From: Phytohalomonas tamaricis
Lineage (GTDB): Bacteria; Pseudomonadota; Gammaproteobacteria; Pseudomonadales; Halomonadaceae
Assembly (NCBI RefSeq): GCF_003012345.1
Contig: NZ_PVRV01000020.1
Coordinates: forward strand, 1-64,000
Direction of reading: 5' to 3'
Length of the DNA: 64,000 nucleotides
Made by a program: the position numbers and the translations under genes. Shown here in pieces: positions 54,372 through 62,760 of this stretch. Below the pieces are notes generated by a model that worked only from the letters and a program-made list of their open reading frames with translations, was not told the DNA's origin and searched no databases. Position 1 is the stretch's first letter, and each line of letters starts with the position of its first letter.

Positions 54372-54383
54372 GGCCTCTCCAAT

Positions 54384-54406
54384 GAAATGTTATGATGTTA
54401 CATTTC
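54384..54406 (-). promoter_or_regulatory. Zur-type operator upstream of the COG0523 GTPase
   Basis: The 23-base sequence GAAATGTTAT-gatg-TTACATTTC (54384-54406, reading plus) is nearly palindromic and matches the known gammaproteobacterial Zur box pattern GAAATGTTATanTATAACATTTC. A second half-site-like TGTAACAT (54413-54420) pairs with ATGTTACA (54395-54402) and may be a further dimer site. It sits between the gene start and where the promoter should be, as expected for a repressor. Confidence 0.8.
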
Positions 54407-54464
54407 CCCCACTGTAACATGGTCAAAGCTCGCTCTATACCACTGACGTTCGCACCTACTCATG

Positions 54465-55463
54465 TCAAAGCTTGACCAGCATTTTGCCGTGGTTGCTACC
54501 TTCGAAGAGTCGTAGAAATGCCTTAGGCGTATTTTCCAATCCCTCTTCAACCGTTTCCTGATAATCGATGTTTCCGGCTTCTACTTGGGGTCCCACTTCG
54601 CTAAGGAATCGGCGGTAGTGTTCCCAATGCTCGCCAACAATAAAGCCCTGGATGCGTAAACGTTTCATCAAAATCTGAGCAATGTTGGCAGGCCCTGGCG
54701 CGGCATCCTTAGCGTTGTAGCCGGAAATCCAGCCGCAGACGGCAATACGTCCGAATGGGTTCATGACATCAAGCGCTGCCTCGAACATGTCCCCGCCTAC
54801 GTTTTCGTAATAGACATCAATACCCTGCGGCGCAGCATCATGAAGGCTAGCCTTCAGCTCGTCGAGATCCTGATGATGATCAATACCTGTGACATCGTGG
54901 TGTTCTAGCCAGTCACGTTTCTGCTGACTTCCAGCACTGCCGATAACCTGGCAATCCTTTAATCTAGCAAGCTGTACGGCTAACGAACCTACCGCACCAC
55001 TTGCAGCAGATACCAATACACGCTCGCCCGACTTAAGGCCAGCAATGACGTTGAGTCCGGTCCAGGCAGTCATACCCGGCATGCCCAGCACACCTAAATA
55101 AGCCTGCTCTGGCACATCAAAATTCGGCAGTATTTCCACTTCATTACCCGGCAACTGAGCAACATCACGCCAGCCGCCCATATGGCGTACTTTATCGCCC
55201 GGCTTGAACTTTTCATGGCTCGATTCAACCACTTCACCGATAGCAGCGCCGGTCAGCGGTGCGTTAAGTTCATAAGGCTCCGTGTAGGTGCGCTTGCCGC
55301 TCATGCGGCCCCGCATATAAGGATCGACGGACAACCAGCTATTCTTGATACGGACCTCGCCTTCTCCGAGCTCGGATAAGCTCTGCTCACGTAATTTAAA
55401 TAACGAGGGTGACGGCACGCCCTCAGGGTGTTCATTGATCACAAAAAAACGTGAATTGGTCAT
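54465..55463 (-). CDS. NADP-dependent medium-chain reductase, CurA/leukotriene B4 dehydrogenase-like
   Basis: This 332-residue zinc-independent medium-chain dehydrogenase/reductase family member resembles CurA (YncB) and prostaglandin reductase/alkenal reductase. The N-terminal half includes V-D-P-Y-M-R-G-R-M (about residues 47-55). The nucleotide site is the A-A-S-G-A-V-G-S-L-A-V-Q stretch (about 148-159), and Y-E-N-V-G-G-D (about 215-221) is diagnostic. It probably reduces alpha,beta-unsaturated carbonyls with NADPH. AGGAG lies ten bases before the ATG at 55463; an upstream frame to 55550 is rejected. Single gene. Confidence 0.87.
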   Translation of the reverse strand: MTNSRFFVINEHPEGVPSPSLFKLREQSLSELGEGEVRIKNSWLSVDPYMRGRMSGKRTYTEPYELNAPLTGAAIGEVVESSHEKFKPGDKVRHMGGWRDVAQLPGNEVEILPNFDVPEQAYLGVLGMPGMTAWTGLNVIAGLKSGERVLVSAASGAVGSLAVQLARLKDCQVIGSAGSQQKRDWLEHHDVTGIDHHQDLDELKASLHDAAPQGIDVYYENVGGDMFEAALDVMNPFGRIAVCGWISGYNAKDAAPGPANIAQILMKRLRIQGFIVGEHWEHYRRFLSEVGPQVEAGNIDYQETVEEGLENTPKAFLRLFEGSNHGKMLVKL

Positions 55464-55616
55464 GCAGGATGATCTCCTCTCGGTATCCGTTAATCCATAG
55501 ATGTATGGATGTAATGCACCATGTGAAACCTGCCACGATGCAAATGACATCTGGCTTTCGAAAGGTTAGAACATCAGTCGCTTAAGCTCCTGCCAGCTGA
55601 CGCTTTTACATGTAAT

Positions 55617-55645
55617 AAAAAAAGGCGCGACCGTAGTCGCGCCTT
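55617..55645 (-). terminator. Terminator of ppiD
   Basis: A perfect 10-bp stem AAGGCGCGAC (55622-55631) with GTCGCGCCTT (55636-55645) has a four-base loop. An A-run (55617-55621) gives U's on the minus strand. It is 22 bases after the ppiD stop. Confidence 0.9.
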
Positions 55646-55667
55646 GAGTAGTAAACACTACCTTCGA

Positions 55668-57494
55668 TCAGTTTCGATCAATATCTGCATTCTTGCGCAG
55701 AGACTCAGAAAGCCCACGAACTGCCGTCTGCGCCTGAAGTCGCTCGGCCATGGATGCGATAAAAGAAGCAGCATCGCTATCCTCTTTTTGCCCAACGCGA
55801 TCAAGCGCGATCACCACCTCGCGCCCCTCTACTCCGGTATGGCCATATGTGCTGCCCTTGTCCGGACGCGGTAGACGATAAGCCGCATCAATAATGCCCT
55901 GATCAACATCAGGGTGTTCATTACGCGTAACCGCCTGGGCCTTTTTCCACTCAAGAGCTACATCTTCACCTTGACGCAGTGAGGCCACAATGTCATCTGC
56001 ACGCTCAGTCAACGCCTGCTGAAGTTTCTCTGTTTCCAGCGCACGGCGAACCTGATCGCGGACTTGCTCTAGAGGCAACGTAGTGGCAGGACGATAATCA
56101 CTGACTCTCAGCACCATACGCCGCTGATCGTCGAGCTCGATTACCTCACTGTTATATCCCTGCTCGACGTTGTCACGATTGAGCACATCATCATTGAACG
56201 CCGCATCCATTACCCCAGGTTCAGCAAAAATATCATTAGCACTATCTTGCGATAGCCAATCGCTCTGACGCAGCGTTAGCCCAAGGTCATTGGCAACACT
56301 TTTCAAATCGTCAGCAGAAAAACTTTCGTCCTTTAGGCGCTGCGCCTTGTCCTGAAACGCCTGCTTAGCGGCGTCGAGCCGCGCCTGCTTGATCAAATCT
56401 GCACGCATATCGTCAAATGACGGCACATCGATGTTGGTCACTTTCAACAAGTGGTAAGCGTTATCAAACTGTACCGGTTGTGAAACCTGCCCTTCATCGA
56501 GGCTATATACTGCTTGATCGAACTTATCCCCAAAGATTCCCTTGGTGACAACGCCCAGATCACCACCGTTTTGTTTCGATGAGTCATCTGAATATTGCTG
56601 CGCCAGAGCACTAAAATCAGCACCTTGAGCAAGCTTATCCTGAACTTCCTTGATACGTGCTTGAGCCTCGCTTTCGCTACGCTCATCACCATAGTTCACA
56701 ATGATATCCGATACCTGACGCGGCGCAGCACTGCGTCGTTCGGCATAGGCCTGCTGCAGCGTTGCCTCATCGATCTGACGGTCTTGCGCCATGTCGTTTT
56801 GATCCAGAACGACATACTTCAACTTGATCTGCTCGGGACGCTTATAGGCATCTTGATGATTAGCGTAATACTGCTCTATCTCCGCATCACTCACGGTTAC
56901 CGGTGTTTCAAGATCGTTCTCGCTCAACATGGCGTACCGGAACGTGCGCGTCTGATTCTGTAGTGCATTTAGTCGCTCACGTTCGGACGGCAACACGAAA
57001 GACCCCGACGCCAATCCTTGCTGAAGCTGCTGGATAACCATGTCTTCCTTTAACTGTGCACGGAAGGACGCAGGCGTATAACCAGCACTGGCTAGACGGT
57101 TAACAAACAGATCACGAGAGAAATGACCTTGTTGATCCTGAAACTCAGGTAAACCCACGATCATTTGATCGACCTGCGCATCGGAAAAAGCCAAGTCTCC
57201 CTTGCGCGCATACTGCTGAAGCAGCTTTCGAGAGATCATCTGATCAATGATCTGCGCCCGAGCTTCACGCTCTTGCTCTGGAGGAACCTGACCTGAGCGG
57301 ATGGCACGTTGAACCTGAGTTTCAACGTCTTGGCGCTTAATGGCCTCTCCATTGACAGTCGCTACATCGTTACTGTCGCCGGTAAAGGCACCAATGATGG
57401 ATTCCACTCCGAAGAAAGCAAAGGTAATCACTATCAAGGCAACTATGATTTTAGCAATCCAGCCCTGGGAGCGATCTCGAATTCGTTGCAGCAT
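55668..57494 (-). CDS. ppiD: Periplasmic folding chaperone / PPIase-like protein PpiD
   Basis: PpiD is a membrane-anchored periplasmic chaperone near the Sec translocon. The 608-residue protein has one membrane anchor (about 14-36), a SurA_N-like helical region (about 45-180), a parvulin domain (about 255-355, with the S-D-D-S-S-K-Q-N-G-G-D-L-G motif), and a C-terminal helical segment. It is full length for the family. It follows hupB across a terminator, as in many gammaproteobacteria. Whether the parvulin domain is active cannot be told. Confidence 0.92.
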   Translation of the reverse strand: MLQRIRDRSQGWIAKIIVALIVITFAFFGVESIIGAFTGDSNDVATVNGEAIKRQDVETQVQRAIRSGQVPPEQEREARAQIIDQMISRKLLQQYARKGDLAFSDAQVDQMIVGLPEFQDQQGHFSRDLFVNRLASAGYTPASFRAQLKEDMVIQQLQQGLASGSFVLPSERERLNALQNQTRTFRYAMLSENDLETPVTVSDAEIEQYYANHQDAYKRPEQIKLKYVVLDQNDMAQDRQIDEATLQQAYAERRSAAPRQVSDIIVNYGDERSESEAQARIKEVQDKLAQGADFSALAQQYSDDSSKQNGGDLGVVTKGIFGDKFDQAVYSLDEGQVSQPVQFDNAYHLLKVTNIDVPSFDDMRADLIKQARLDAAKQAFQDKAQRLKDESFSADDLKSVANDLGLTLRQSDWLSQDSANDIFAEPGVMDAAFNDDVLNRDNVEQGYNSEVIELDDQRRMVLRVSDYRPATTLPLEQVRDQVRRALETEKLQQALTERADDIVASLRQGEDVALEWKKAQAVTRNEHPDVDQGIIDAAYRLPRPDKGSTYGHTGVEGREVVIALDRVGQKEDSDAASFIASMAERLQAQTAVRGLSESLRKNADIDRN

Positions 57495-57592
57495 GCAGGC
57501 CTCGAGTTGTGAATGTGCTCAACGTAACGGAGCATTATACCCAGCCTGTACCGTTTTTCGCCAAGCAGGGAACATGAAACATTAGGACAAAG

Positions 57593-57621
57593 AAAAAGCG
57601 CATCGCCAAAACGATGCGCTT
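57593..57621 (-). terminator. Terminator of hupB
   Basis: A perfect 10-bp stem AAGCGCATCG (57596-57605) with CGATGCGCTT (57612-57621) has a six-base loop, and an A-run on the left (57593-57597) acts as U-run for the minus strand. It lies 57 bases beyond the hupB stop and upstream of ppiD. Confidence 0.88.
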
Positions 57622-57677
57622 ATATTTATGAGCATGTTCGCAAATTGCGAAAACACCCGCGACGCACAGGGAAGCGA

Positions 57678-57950
57678 TTAGTTCACAGCGTCCTTGAGTG
57701 CCTTACCGGCCTTGAAGCTTGGGACTTTCGCTGCATCGATCTGAATAGGCTTGCCTGTCTGAGGATTACGGCCGGTACGCGCTGCACGTTCCTTAACATC
57801 AAAGGTACCAAAACCTACCAGCGCAACGGAATCCCCTTTCTTGAGGCTATCAGTGACAGAATCGATCATCGCATCAAGTGCACGACTTGCCGCTGCTTTA
57901 GGAATATCGGCGGATGCAGCGATGGCTTCGATCAGCTCGGATTTATTCAC
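57678..57950 (-). CDS. hupB: DNA-binding protein HU-beta
   Basis: This 90-residue nucleoid protein bends and compacts DNA as a dimer. The whole HU fold is present, with N-K-S-E-L-I near the start, G-F-G-T-F (about residues 46-50) and the DNA-gripping arm R-x-G-R-N-P-x-T-G (about 58-66). The start is GTG, with AAGGGG six bases upstream. It is placed between lon and ppiD as expected and has its own sigma70 promoter and terminator. Confidence 0.95.
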   Translation of the reverse strand: MNKSELIEAIAASADIPKAAASRALDAMIDSVTDSLKKGDSVALVGFGTFDVKERAARTGRNPQTGKPIQIDAAKVPSFKAGKALKDAVN

Positions 57951-58032
57951 TCTTCACCCCTTGACTTTAACAAAAATAGCTAGGATTAAGCGCAAAGATT
58001 TAAGCAGTTTACGTAATCATAGCGAAACGCAG

Positions 58033-58061
58033 TTTATAACAACGCCACGAAAAGCCGTCAA
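58033..58061 (-). promoter_or_regulatory. hupB: Sigma70 promoter of hupB
   Basis: On the minus strand TTGACG (58056-58061) and TATAAA (58033-58038) are separated by 17 bases, close to consensus. Transcription would start near 58026, giving a leader of about 75 bases before the GTG of hupB. It lies in the 175-base gap downstream of lon. Confidence 0.75.
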
Positions 58062-58125
58062 GCAACCTTCGGTGCCAGTTCCCACCATAACGAGCTTTTC
58101 GACACGGTATGAATGGGAAAATAGC

Positions 58126-60561
58126 TTAATGAGTACTAATCATCGGTGAAGAAGCTTTAGATTCATCAGTAAGCTTTTCATCGAATTCAACTTCTTTCTT
58201 TTCAGCAAGCGCTACTTCAAGAACATCATCAATCCAACGTACCGGACGGATGTCGAGTGCATCTTTAATAGTATCAGGCACTTCTTTCAGATCGCGCTTA
58301 TTCTCTTCTGGAATCAGCACAATCTTTATACCACCGCGTCGCGCTGCCAGCAATTTCTCCTTGAGACCACCGATGGGCATGACTTCTCCTCTCAGATTGA
58401 TCTCTCCCGTCATGGCAACATCACAGCGTACCGGCCGGCCAGTATAGGCAGAGACCATCGCAGTAACCATTGCAGCGCCAGCGCTCGGGCCATCTTTAGG
58501 CGTAGCACCTTCAGGCACGTGAATGTGGATATCTTCTTTTTCAAACCGCTCTGGATCGATATCAAGCGTCAATGCACGCGCACGTACTACCGTATGAGCT
58601 GCACTGACGGACTCCTTCATAACATCACCAAGCGAGCCGGTCTTGTTGAGACGCCCTTTACCAGGCGTAACAACAGACTCAATATTGAGTATCTCCCCGC
58701 CTACTGACGTCCATGCCAATCCGGTAACACGCCCGACCTGATGCTCCTGATCGGCAAGACCATAACTATACTTGCGTACGCCAGCATAGTGCTCGATATC
58801 TTCAGCTACTAAATGCTGAGTAGAAGAACTCTCGATCTTCTCCTCTGCACTATCGCGCTCACTTTCAACCCGTTCACGCAACACCTTACGTGCCACTTTG
58901 GCTATCTGTCGCTCAAGCTCACGCACCCCCGCTTCACGGGTATAGTAGCGAATCAATTCCAGTAACCCCTCATCAGAAAAGGTTAACTCTTCCGGCTTGA
59001 GGCCATTGGCTTTCAACTGCTTGGGTGCGAGATAACGCTTGGCAATCGCCAGCTTTTCATCCTCGGTATACCCTGGTAGGCGAATGATCTCCATGCGATC
59101 CAACAGCGGCCGAGGAATATTCATCGAATTGGCAGTACAGATGAACATGACATCGGAAAGATCATAGTCCAGTTCAAGATAATGATCGTTGAACTTATCG
59201 TTCTGCTCCGGGTCAAGCACCTCAAGCAACGCCGATGACGGATCACCCCGGTGATCCATGCCAATCTTGTCGATTTCATCCAACAAGAAAAGTGGGTTCT
59301 TGACGCCAGTCTTGCTCATGCGCTGTAGCAGTTTACCGGGCATCGAGCCAATATAGGTACGACGATGGCCACGAATTTCTGATTCGTCACGCACTCCGCC
59401 CAATGCCAATCGCGTATATTTGCGATTGGTAGCACGGGCAATTGACTGGCCAAGCGAGGTCTTACCTACGCCAGGGGGCCCAACAAGGCAAAGCACAGGT
59501 CCTTTGAGCTTCTTGACGCGCTTTTGCACTGCCAAATACTCAAGAATACGCTCTTTGACCTCCTCAAGGCCGTAGTGGTCTTCATTCAAGACCTGCTCGG
59601 CGAACGGAATATCATGTCTTACTCGGGTGCGCTTTTTCCACGGCACCGCCAGCATCCAATCGAGATAAGAGCGGACTACCGTTGCCTCGGCAGAGGTCGG
59701 CGCCATCATCTTGAGCTTGTTAAGCTCCTGACGCGCCTTTTCTTCCGCCTCGCGAGGCATCCCCGCATCCTTGATCTTCTCTTCGTACTGCTCAGCCTCG
59801 TTGGGTACATTCTCAAGCTCACCCATCTCTTTCTGGATGGCTTTCATCTGCTCATTCAGATAGTACTCGCGCTGAGACTTCTCCATCTGCTCCTTCACAC
59901 GGGAGCGAATGCGTTTTTCAACTTGCAGAAGATCAATCTCAGACTCAATCAATGCCATCAGATGCTCGATGCGATCACGCACCTTATCCATCTCAAGCAG
60001 TGACTGCTTGTCATTGATTCCCAATGAAAGATGGGCGCTGATGGTGTCTACCAAACGGCTGGGATCATCAATTCCCTGCAGCGAACTCAATACTTCATTC
60101 GGAACTTTCTTGGATAGCTTGACGTACTGCTCAAACTGATTGAGCAGCACACGTACCAGCGATTCCTGCTCACGCTCATTCAGTGGCTGGCTTTCGCGCA
60201 GTACAATTTGGGCAATGCTGTAATCTTGGTCGTCACTCTCTTCAATAGACGTAATGTCAGCTCTGGAACTGCCTTCAATCAATACCTTGACGGTACCATC
60301 GGGCAGCTTGAGTAGCTGCATGATTTCAGCCACGGTCCCGATGGAAAAAAGATCTTCTTCATCGGGATCATCCTGGCTAGCCTCTTTCTGTGCGACCAGT
60401 AGTACCCGTTTGTCGGTAGTCATCGCAGCTTCAAGCGCATGGATGGACTTTTCACGGCCAACAAATAACGGGATAACCATCTGCGGATAGACAACCACAT
60501 CCCGCAGAGGAAGCAGGGGTATGGTTAGCGTCTGTGCGGGGTTCTGCTCCATCGCAGACAT
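58126..60561 (-). CDS. lon: ATP-dependent protease Lon (La)
   Basis: This cytosolic protease degrades misfolded and regulatory proteins. The 811 residues show the order expected: substrate-binding N-domain (about 12-210), a helical part (about 215-310), AAA+ module with Walker A G-P-P-G-V-G-K-T (about 365-372) and Walker B L-F-L-L-D-E-I-D-K (about 430), then the protease domain with the nucleophile Ser in P-K-D-G-P-S-A-G-A (near 689). It follows clpX across a terminator and has a heat-shock promoter. Full length. Confidence 0.96.
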   Translation of the reverse strand: MSAMEQNPAQTLTIPLLPLRDVVVYPQMVIPLFVGREKSIHALEAAMTTDKRVLLVAQKEASQDDPDEEDLFSIGTVAEIMQLLKLPDGTVKVLIEGSSRADITSIEESDDQDYSIAQIVLRESQPLNEREQESLVRVLLNQFEQYVKLSKKVPNEVLSSLQGIDDPSRLVDTISAHLSLGINDKQSLLEMDKVRDRIEHLMALIESEIDLLQVEKRIRSRVKEQMEKSQREYYLNEQMKAIQKEMGELENVPNEAEQYEEKIKDAGMPREAEEKARQELNKLKMMAPTSAEATVVRSYLDWMLAVPWKKRTRVRHDIPFAEQVLNEDHYGLEEVKERILEYLAVQKRVKKLKGPVLCLVGPPGVGKTSLGQSIARATNRKYTRLALGGVRDESEIRGHRRTYIGSMPGKLLQRMSKTGVKNPLFLLDEIDKIGMDHRGDPSSALLEVLDPEQNDKFNDHYLELDYDLSDVMFICTANSMNIPRPLLDRMEIIRLPGYTEDEKLAIAKRYLAPKQLKANGLKPEELTFSDEGLLELIRYYTREAGVRELERQIAKVARKVLRERVESERDSAEEKIESSSTQHLVAEDIEHYAGVRKYSYGLADQEHQVGRVTGLAWTSVGGEILNIESVVTPGKGRLNKTGSLGDVMKESVSAAHTVVRARALTLDIDPERFEKEDIHIHVPEGATPKDGPSAGAAMVTAMVSAYTGRPVRCDVAMTGEINLRGEVMPIGGLKEKLLAARRGGIKIVLIPEENKRDLKEVPDTIKDALDIRPVRWIDDVLEVALAEKKEVEFDEKLTDESKASSPMISTH

Positions 60562-60608
60562 TCCTCAGCGTTCAAGTGGGTGGGCCGTCAAAGCGGCGCA
60601 ATACATGA

Positions 60609-60637
60609 TATATGGGGGTCAAACGAACGTATTGCAA
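60609..60637 (-). promoter_or_regulatory. lon: Sigma32 heat-shock promoter of lon
   Basis: On the minus strand TTGCAA (60632-60637) lies 14 bases before CCCCATATA (60609-60617). The latter matches the sigma32 -10 consensus and the -10 of the E. coli lon promoter as I recall it. The leader to the lon ATG would be about 40 bases. Confidence 0.75.
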
Positions 60638-60655
60638 CCAGATGACAATATAGAC

Positions 60656-60676
60656 AAAAGGGGCCCAATGGCCCCC
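60656..60676 (-). terminator. Terminator of clpX
   Basis: A 6-bp all-GC stem (60660-60665 GGGGCC with 60670-60675 GGCCCC) with a four-base loop has an A-run on its left (60656-60659), giving UUUU on the minus strand. It lies 24 bases downstream of clpX and separates it from lon. Confidence 0.8.
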
Positions 60677-60699
60677 AATTACTACTATTAAGCGCTAAT

Positions 60700-61986
60700 T
60701 TAGCCGTCTTTGCCTGCCGTCAACTTGCTTTCTTCCTGACTAGAATAGATCAGCAACGGTTCGCTATCGCCAGAAATCACGGATTCGTCAATAACGACCT
60801 TGCTAACATTAGTCTGCGAAGGAATTTCATACATCGTATCCAGCAGGACAGACTCGAGAATAGAACGTAGACCTCGAGCACCCGTGCGACGTACCATCGC
60901 CTTACGGGCCACCGCCCGCAGCGCATCTTCCCGGAAATCCAGCTCGACGCCTTCCATCTCGAACAAGTGCGCATACTGTCGCACCAGCGAGTTTTTCGGC
61001 TCGGTCAGAATCTGAATAAGTGCCGCCTCATCAAGCTCGGTCAGGGTCGCAATAACCGGCAGACGTCCGACGAATTCAGGTATAAGACCAAACTTAACCA
61101 AATCTTCGGGTTCAACATTGGCTAGAACATCGCCAACACCTTTCTCGTTTTCTTTACTCTTGACCTGAGCATTGAAGCCGATACCACCCTTTTCAGCACG
61201 ATCACGGATGACTTTATCAAGCCCTGCAAATGCCCCACCAACGATAAACAGGATATTACCTGTATCAACCTGCAGGAATTCCTGTTGAGGATGCTTGCGC
61301 CCTCCTTGAGGTGGGACAGATGCTGTCGTGCCTTCTATCAGCTTAAGCAAGGCCTGCTGCACGCCTTCACCAGAAACATCACGCGTAATCGATGGATTAT
61401 CCGATTTACGGGAAATCTTATCGATTTCATCGATGTAGACAATGCCACGCTGCGCTTTCTCGACGTCGTAATCACACTTCTGCAGTAGCTTCTGAATGAT
61501 ATTTTCGACGTCTTCACCCACATAGCCGGCTTCAGTCAATGTGGTTGCGTCGGCTATCGTAAACGGAACATTTAGCAAGCGTGCAAGCGTCTCAGCCAGT
61601 AGCGTCTTACCGCTACCCGTCGGTCCGATCAACAAAATATTGCTTTTGCCTAGCTCAACATCATCACTGTTTTTCTGTCCTACCTTGAGACGCTTGTAAT
61701 GATTATAGACCGCGACAGCCAACACCATCTTGGCACGGTCCTGGCCAATGACATAATCATCAAGCGTATCCCGGATTTCACGAGGAGTCGGTAACCGCTC
61801 ATCGTCACCCTCGGTATCCGCTTCGAGCACTTCCTCGCGAATGATGTCATTGCAAAGATCGACGCACTCATCGCAGATATAGACGGAAGGGCCTGCAATC
61901 AGTTTGCGTACTTCATTCTGGTTCTTACCGCAGAACGAGCAGTACAGCAGCTTGCCATTCTCGTCTTTGCCTTTACCGTCGGCCAT
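60700..61986 (-). CDS. clpX: ATP-dependent unfoldase ClpX
   Basis: ClpX is the AAA+ unfoldase that feeds substrates to ClpP. The N-terminal zinc domain has four cysteines (C-S-F-C-G at about residues 16-20, and C-D-E-C at about 38-41). Walker A is G-P-T-G-S-G-K-T (about 120-127), Walker [10 protein letters not shown] (about 182-190). The I-G-F loop that docks on ClpP appears as G-I-G-F-N-A (about 270). Length 428 aa is standard. It follows clpP by 70 bases. Confidence 0.96.
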   Translation of the reverse strand: MADGKGKDENGKLLYCSFCGKNQNEVRKLIAGPSVYICDECVDLCNDIIREEVLEADTEGDDERLPTPREIRDTLDDYVIGQDRAKMVLAVAVYNHYKRLKVGQKNSDDVELGKSNILLIGPTGSGKTLLAETLARLLNVPFTIADATTLTEAGYVGEDVENIIQKLLQKCDYDVEKAQRGIVYIDEIDKISRKSDNPSITRDVSGEGVQQALLKLIEGTTASVPPQGGRKHPQQEFLQVDTGNILFIVGGAFAGLDKVIRDRAEKGGIGFNAQVKSKENEKGVGDVLANVEPEDLVKFGLIPEFVGRLPVIATLTELDEAALIQILTEPKNSLVRQYAHLFEMEGVELDFREDALRAVARKAMVRRTGARGLRSILESVLLDTMYEIPSQTNVSKVVIDESVISGDSEPLLIYSSQEESKLTAGKDG

Positions 61987-62005
61987 TCGCGTACCTCTTC
62001 ATAAC

Positions 62006-62028
62006 GGTGACCGGATACTCCGGCCACC
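62006..62028 (-). other. Small hairpin just upstream of clpX
   Basis: GGTG-a-CCGG (62006-62014) pairs with CCGG-c-CACC (62020-62028), with one A-C mismatch and a five-base loop. It lies about 20 bases before the clpX ATG in the clpP-clpX gap, with no T-run, so a role in mRNA stability or clpX translation is more likely than termination. Confidence 0.35.
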
Positions 62029-62056
62029 GAAGTTACTAAAACGTTTGTTTACGCTA

Positions 62057-62677
62057 TCAAGATACCGGGCGCTTATCTAGCACGGCATCAATCAATCCGT
62101 ACGAAACAGCTTGATCACCGTCCATGAAATTATCGCGGTCAGTATCTCTTGAGATAGTTTCCAGATCCTGCCCAGTATGATGTGCCAGAATCTTGTTCAA
62201 TCGCTGACGAATAGTCAGTATTTCTCGCGTATGAATCTCGATATCACTCGCCTGCCCCTGGTAACCACCCAGTGGCTGGTGAATCATCACGCGTGAGTGC
62301 GGTAGGCAAAAACGCTTACCGTGAGCGCCACCCGCCAACAATAATGCGCCCATACTTGCTGCCTGACCTACGCATACCGTGGAAACATCGGGTTTTATGA
62401 ACTGCATGGTGTCATAAATTGACATCCCTGCCGTCACTGAGCCCCCCGGAGAATTAATATAGAGATGAATATCTTTATCGGGGTTTTCAGACTCAAGAAA
62501 GAGGAGCTGTGCAACGACCAGGTTCGCCATATAGTCTTCAACCGGGCCGACCAGAAAGATCACGCGTTCTTTTAATAGACGCGAGTAGATATCATATGCC
62601 CGCTCACCACGCGCACTCTGTTCCACGACCATCGGGACCAGACCACCAGCATTGCTAATATCGAACTCGTTTTGCAT
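62057..62677 (-). CDS. clpP: ClpP protease proteolytic subunit
   Basis: ClpP is the serine peptidase forming the tetradecameric chamber with ClpX or ClpA. From the chosen ATG it has 206 residues, beginning M-Q-N-E-F-D. The catalytic Ser lies in G-Q-A-A-S-M-G-A (about residue 110) and His in S-R-V-M-I-H-Q-P (about 135). An upstream GTG (62728) would add 17 residues lying over the tig terminator and is rejected; AAGG precedes the ATG. It sits between tig and clpX as usual. Confidence 0.95.
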   Translation of the reverse strand: MQNEFDISNAGGLVPMVVEQSARGERAYDIYSRLLKERVIFLVGPVEDYMANLVVAQLLFLESENPDKDIHLYINSPGGSVTAGMSIYDTMQFIKPDVSTVCVGQAASMGALLLAGGAHGKRFCLPHSRVMIHQPLGGYQGQASDIEIHTREILTIRQRLNKILAHHTGQDLETISRDTDRDNFMDGDQAVSYGLIDAVLDKRPVS

Positions 62678-62703
62678 TGCGTGTCTACCTTGTCCAATGA
62701 TTG

Positions 62704-62724
62704 AAAACCCGGCCGTAGCCGGGT
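62704..62724 (-). terminator. Rho-independent terminator between tig and clpP
   Basis: ACCCGGC (62707-62713) pairs with GCCGGGT (62718-62724), loop of four. The A-run to the left (62704-62707) gives TTTT on the minus strand. It lies 37 bases after the tig stop and 27 bases before clpP, so it probably attenuates tig read-through into clpP. Confidence 0.78.
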
Positions 62725-62760
62725 CCACGAGAATTATAAGAAGAACGCCAGGCTGGCCAA

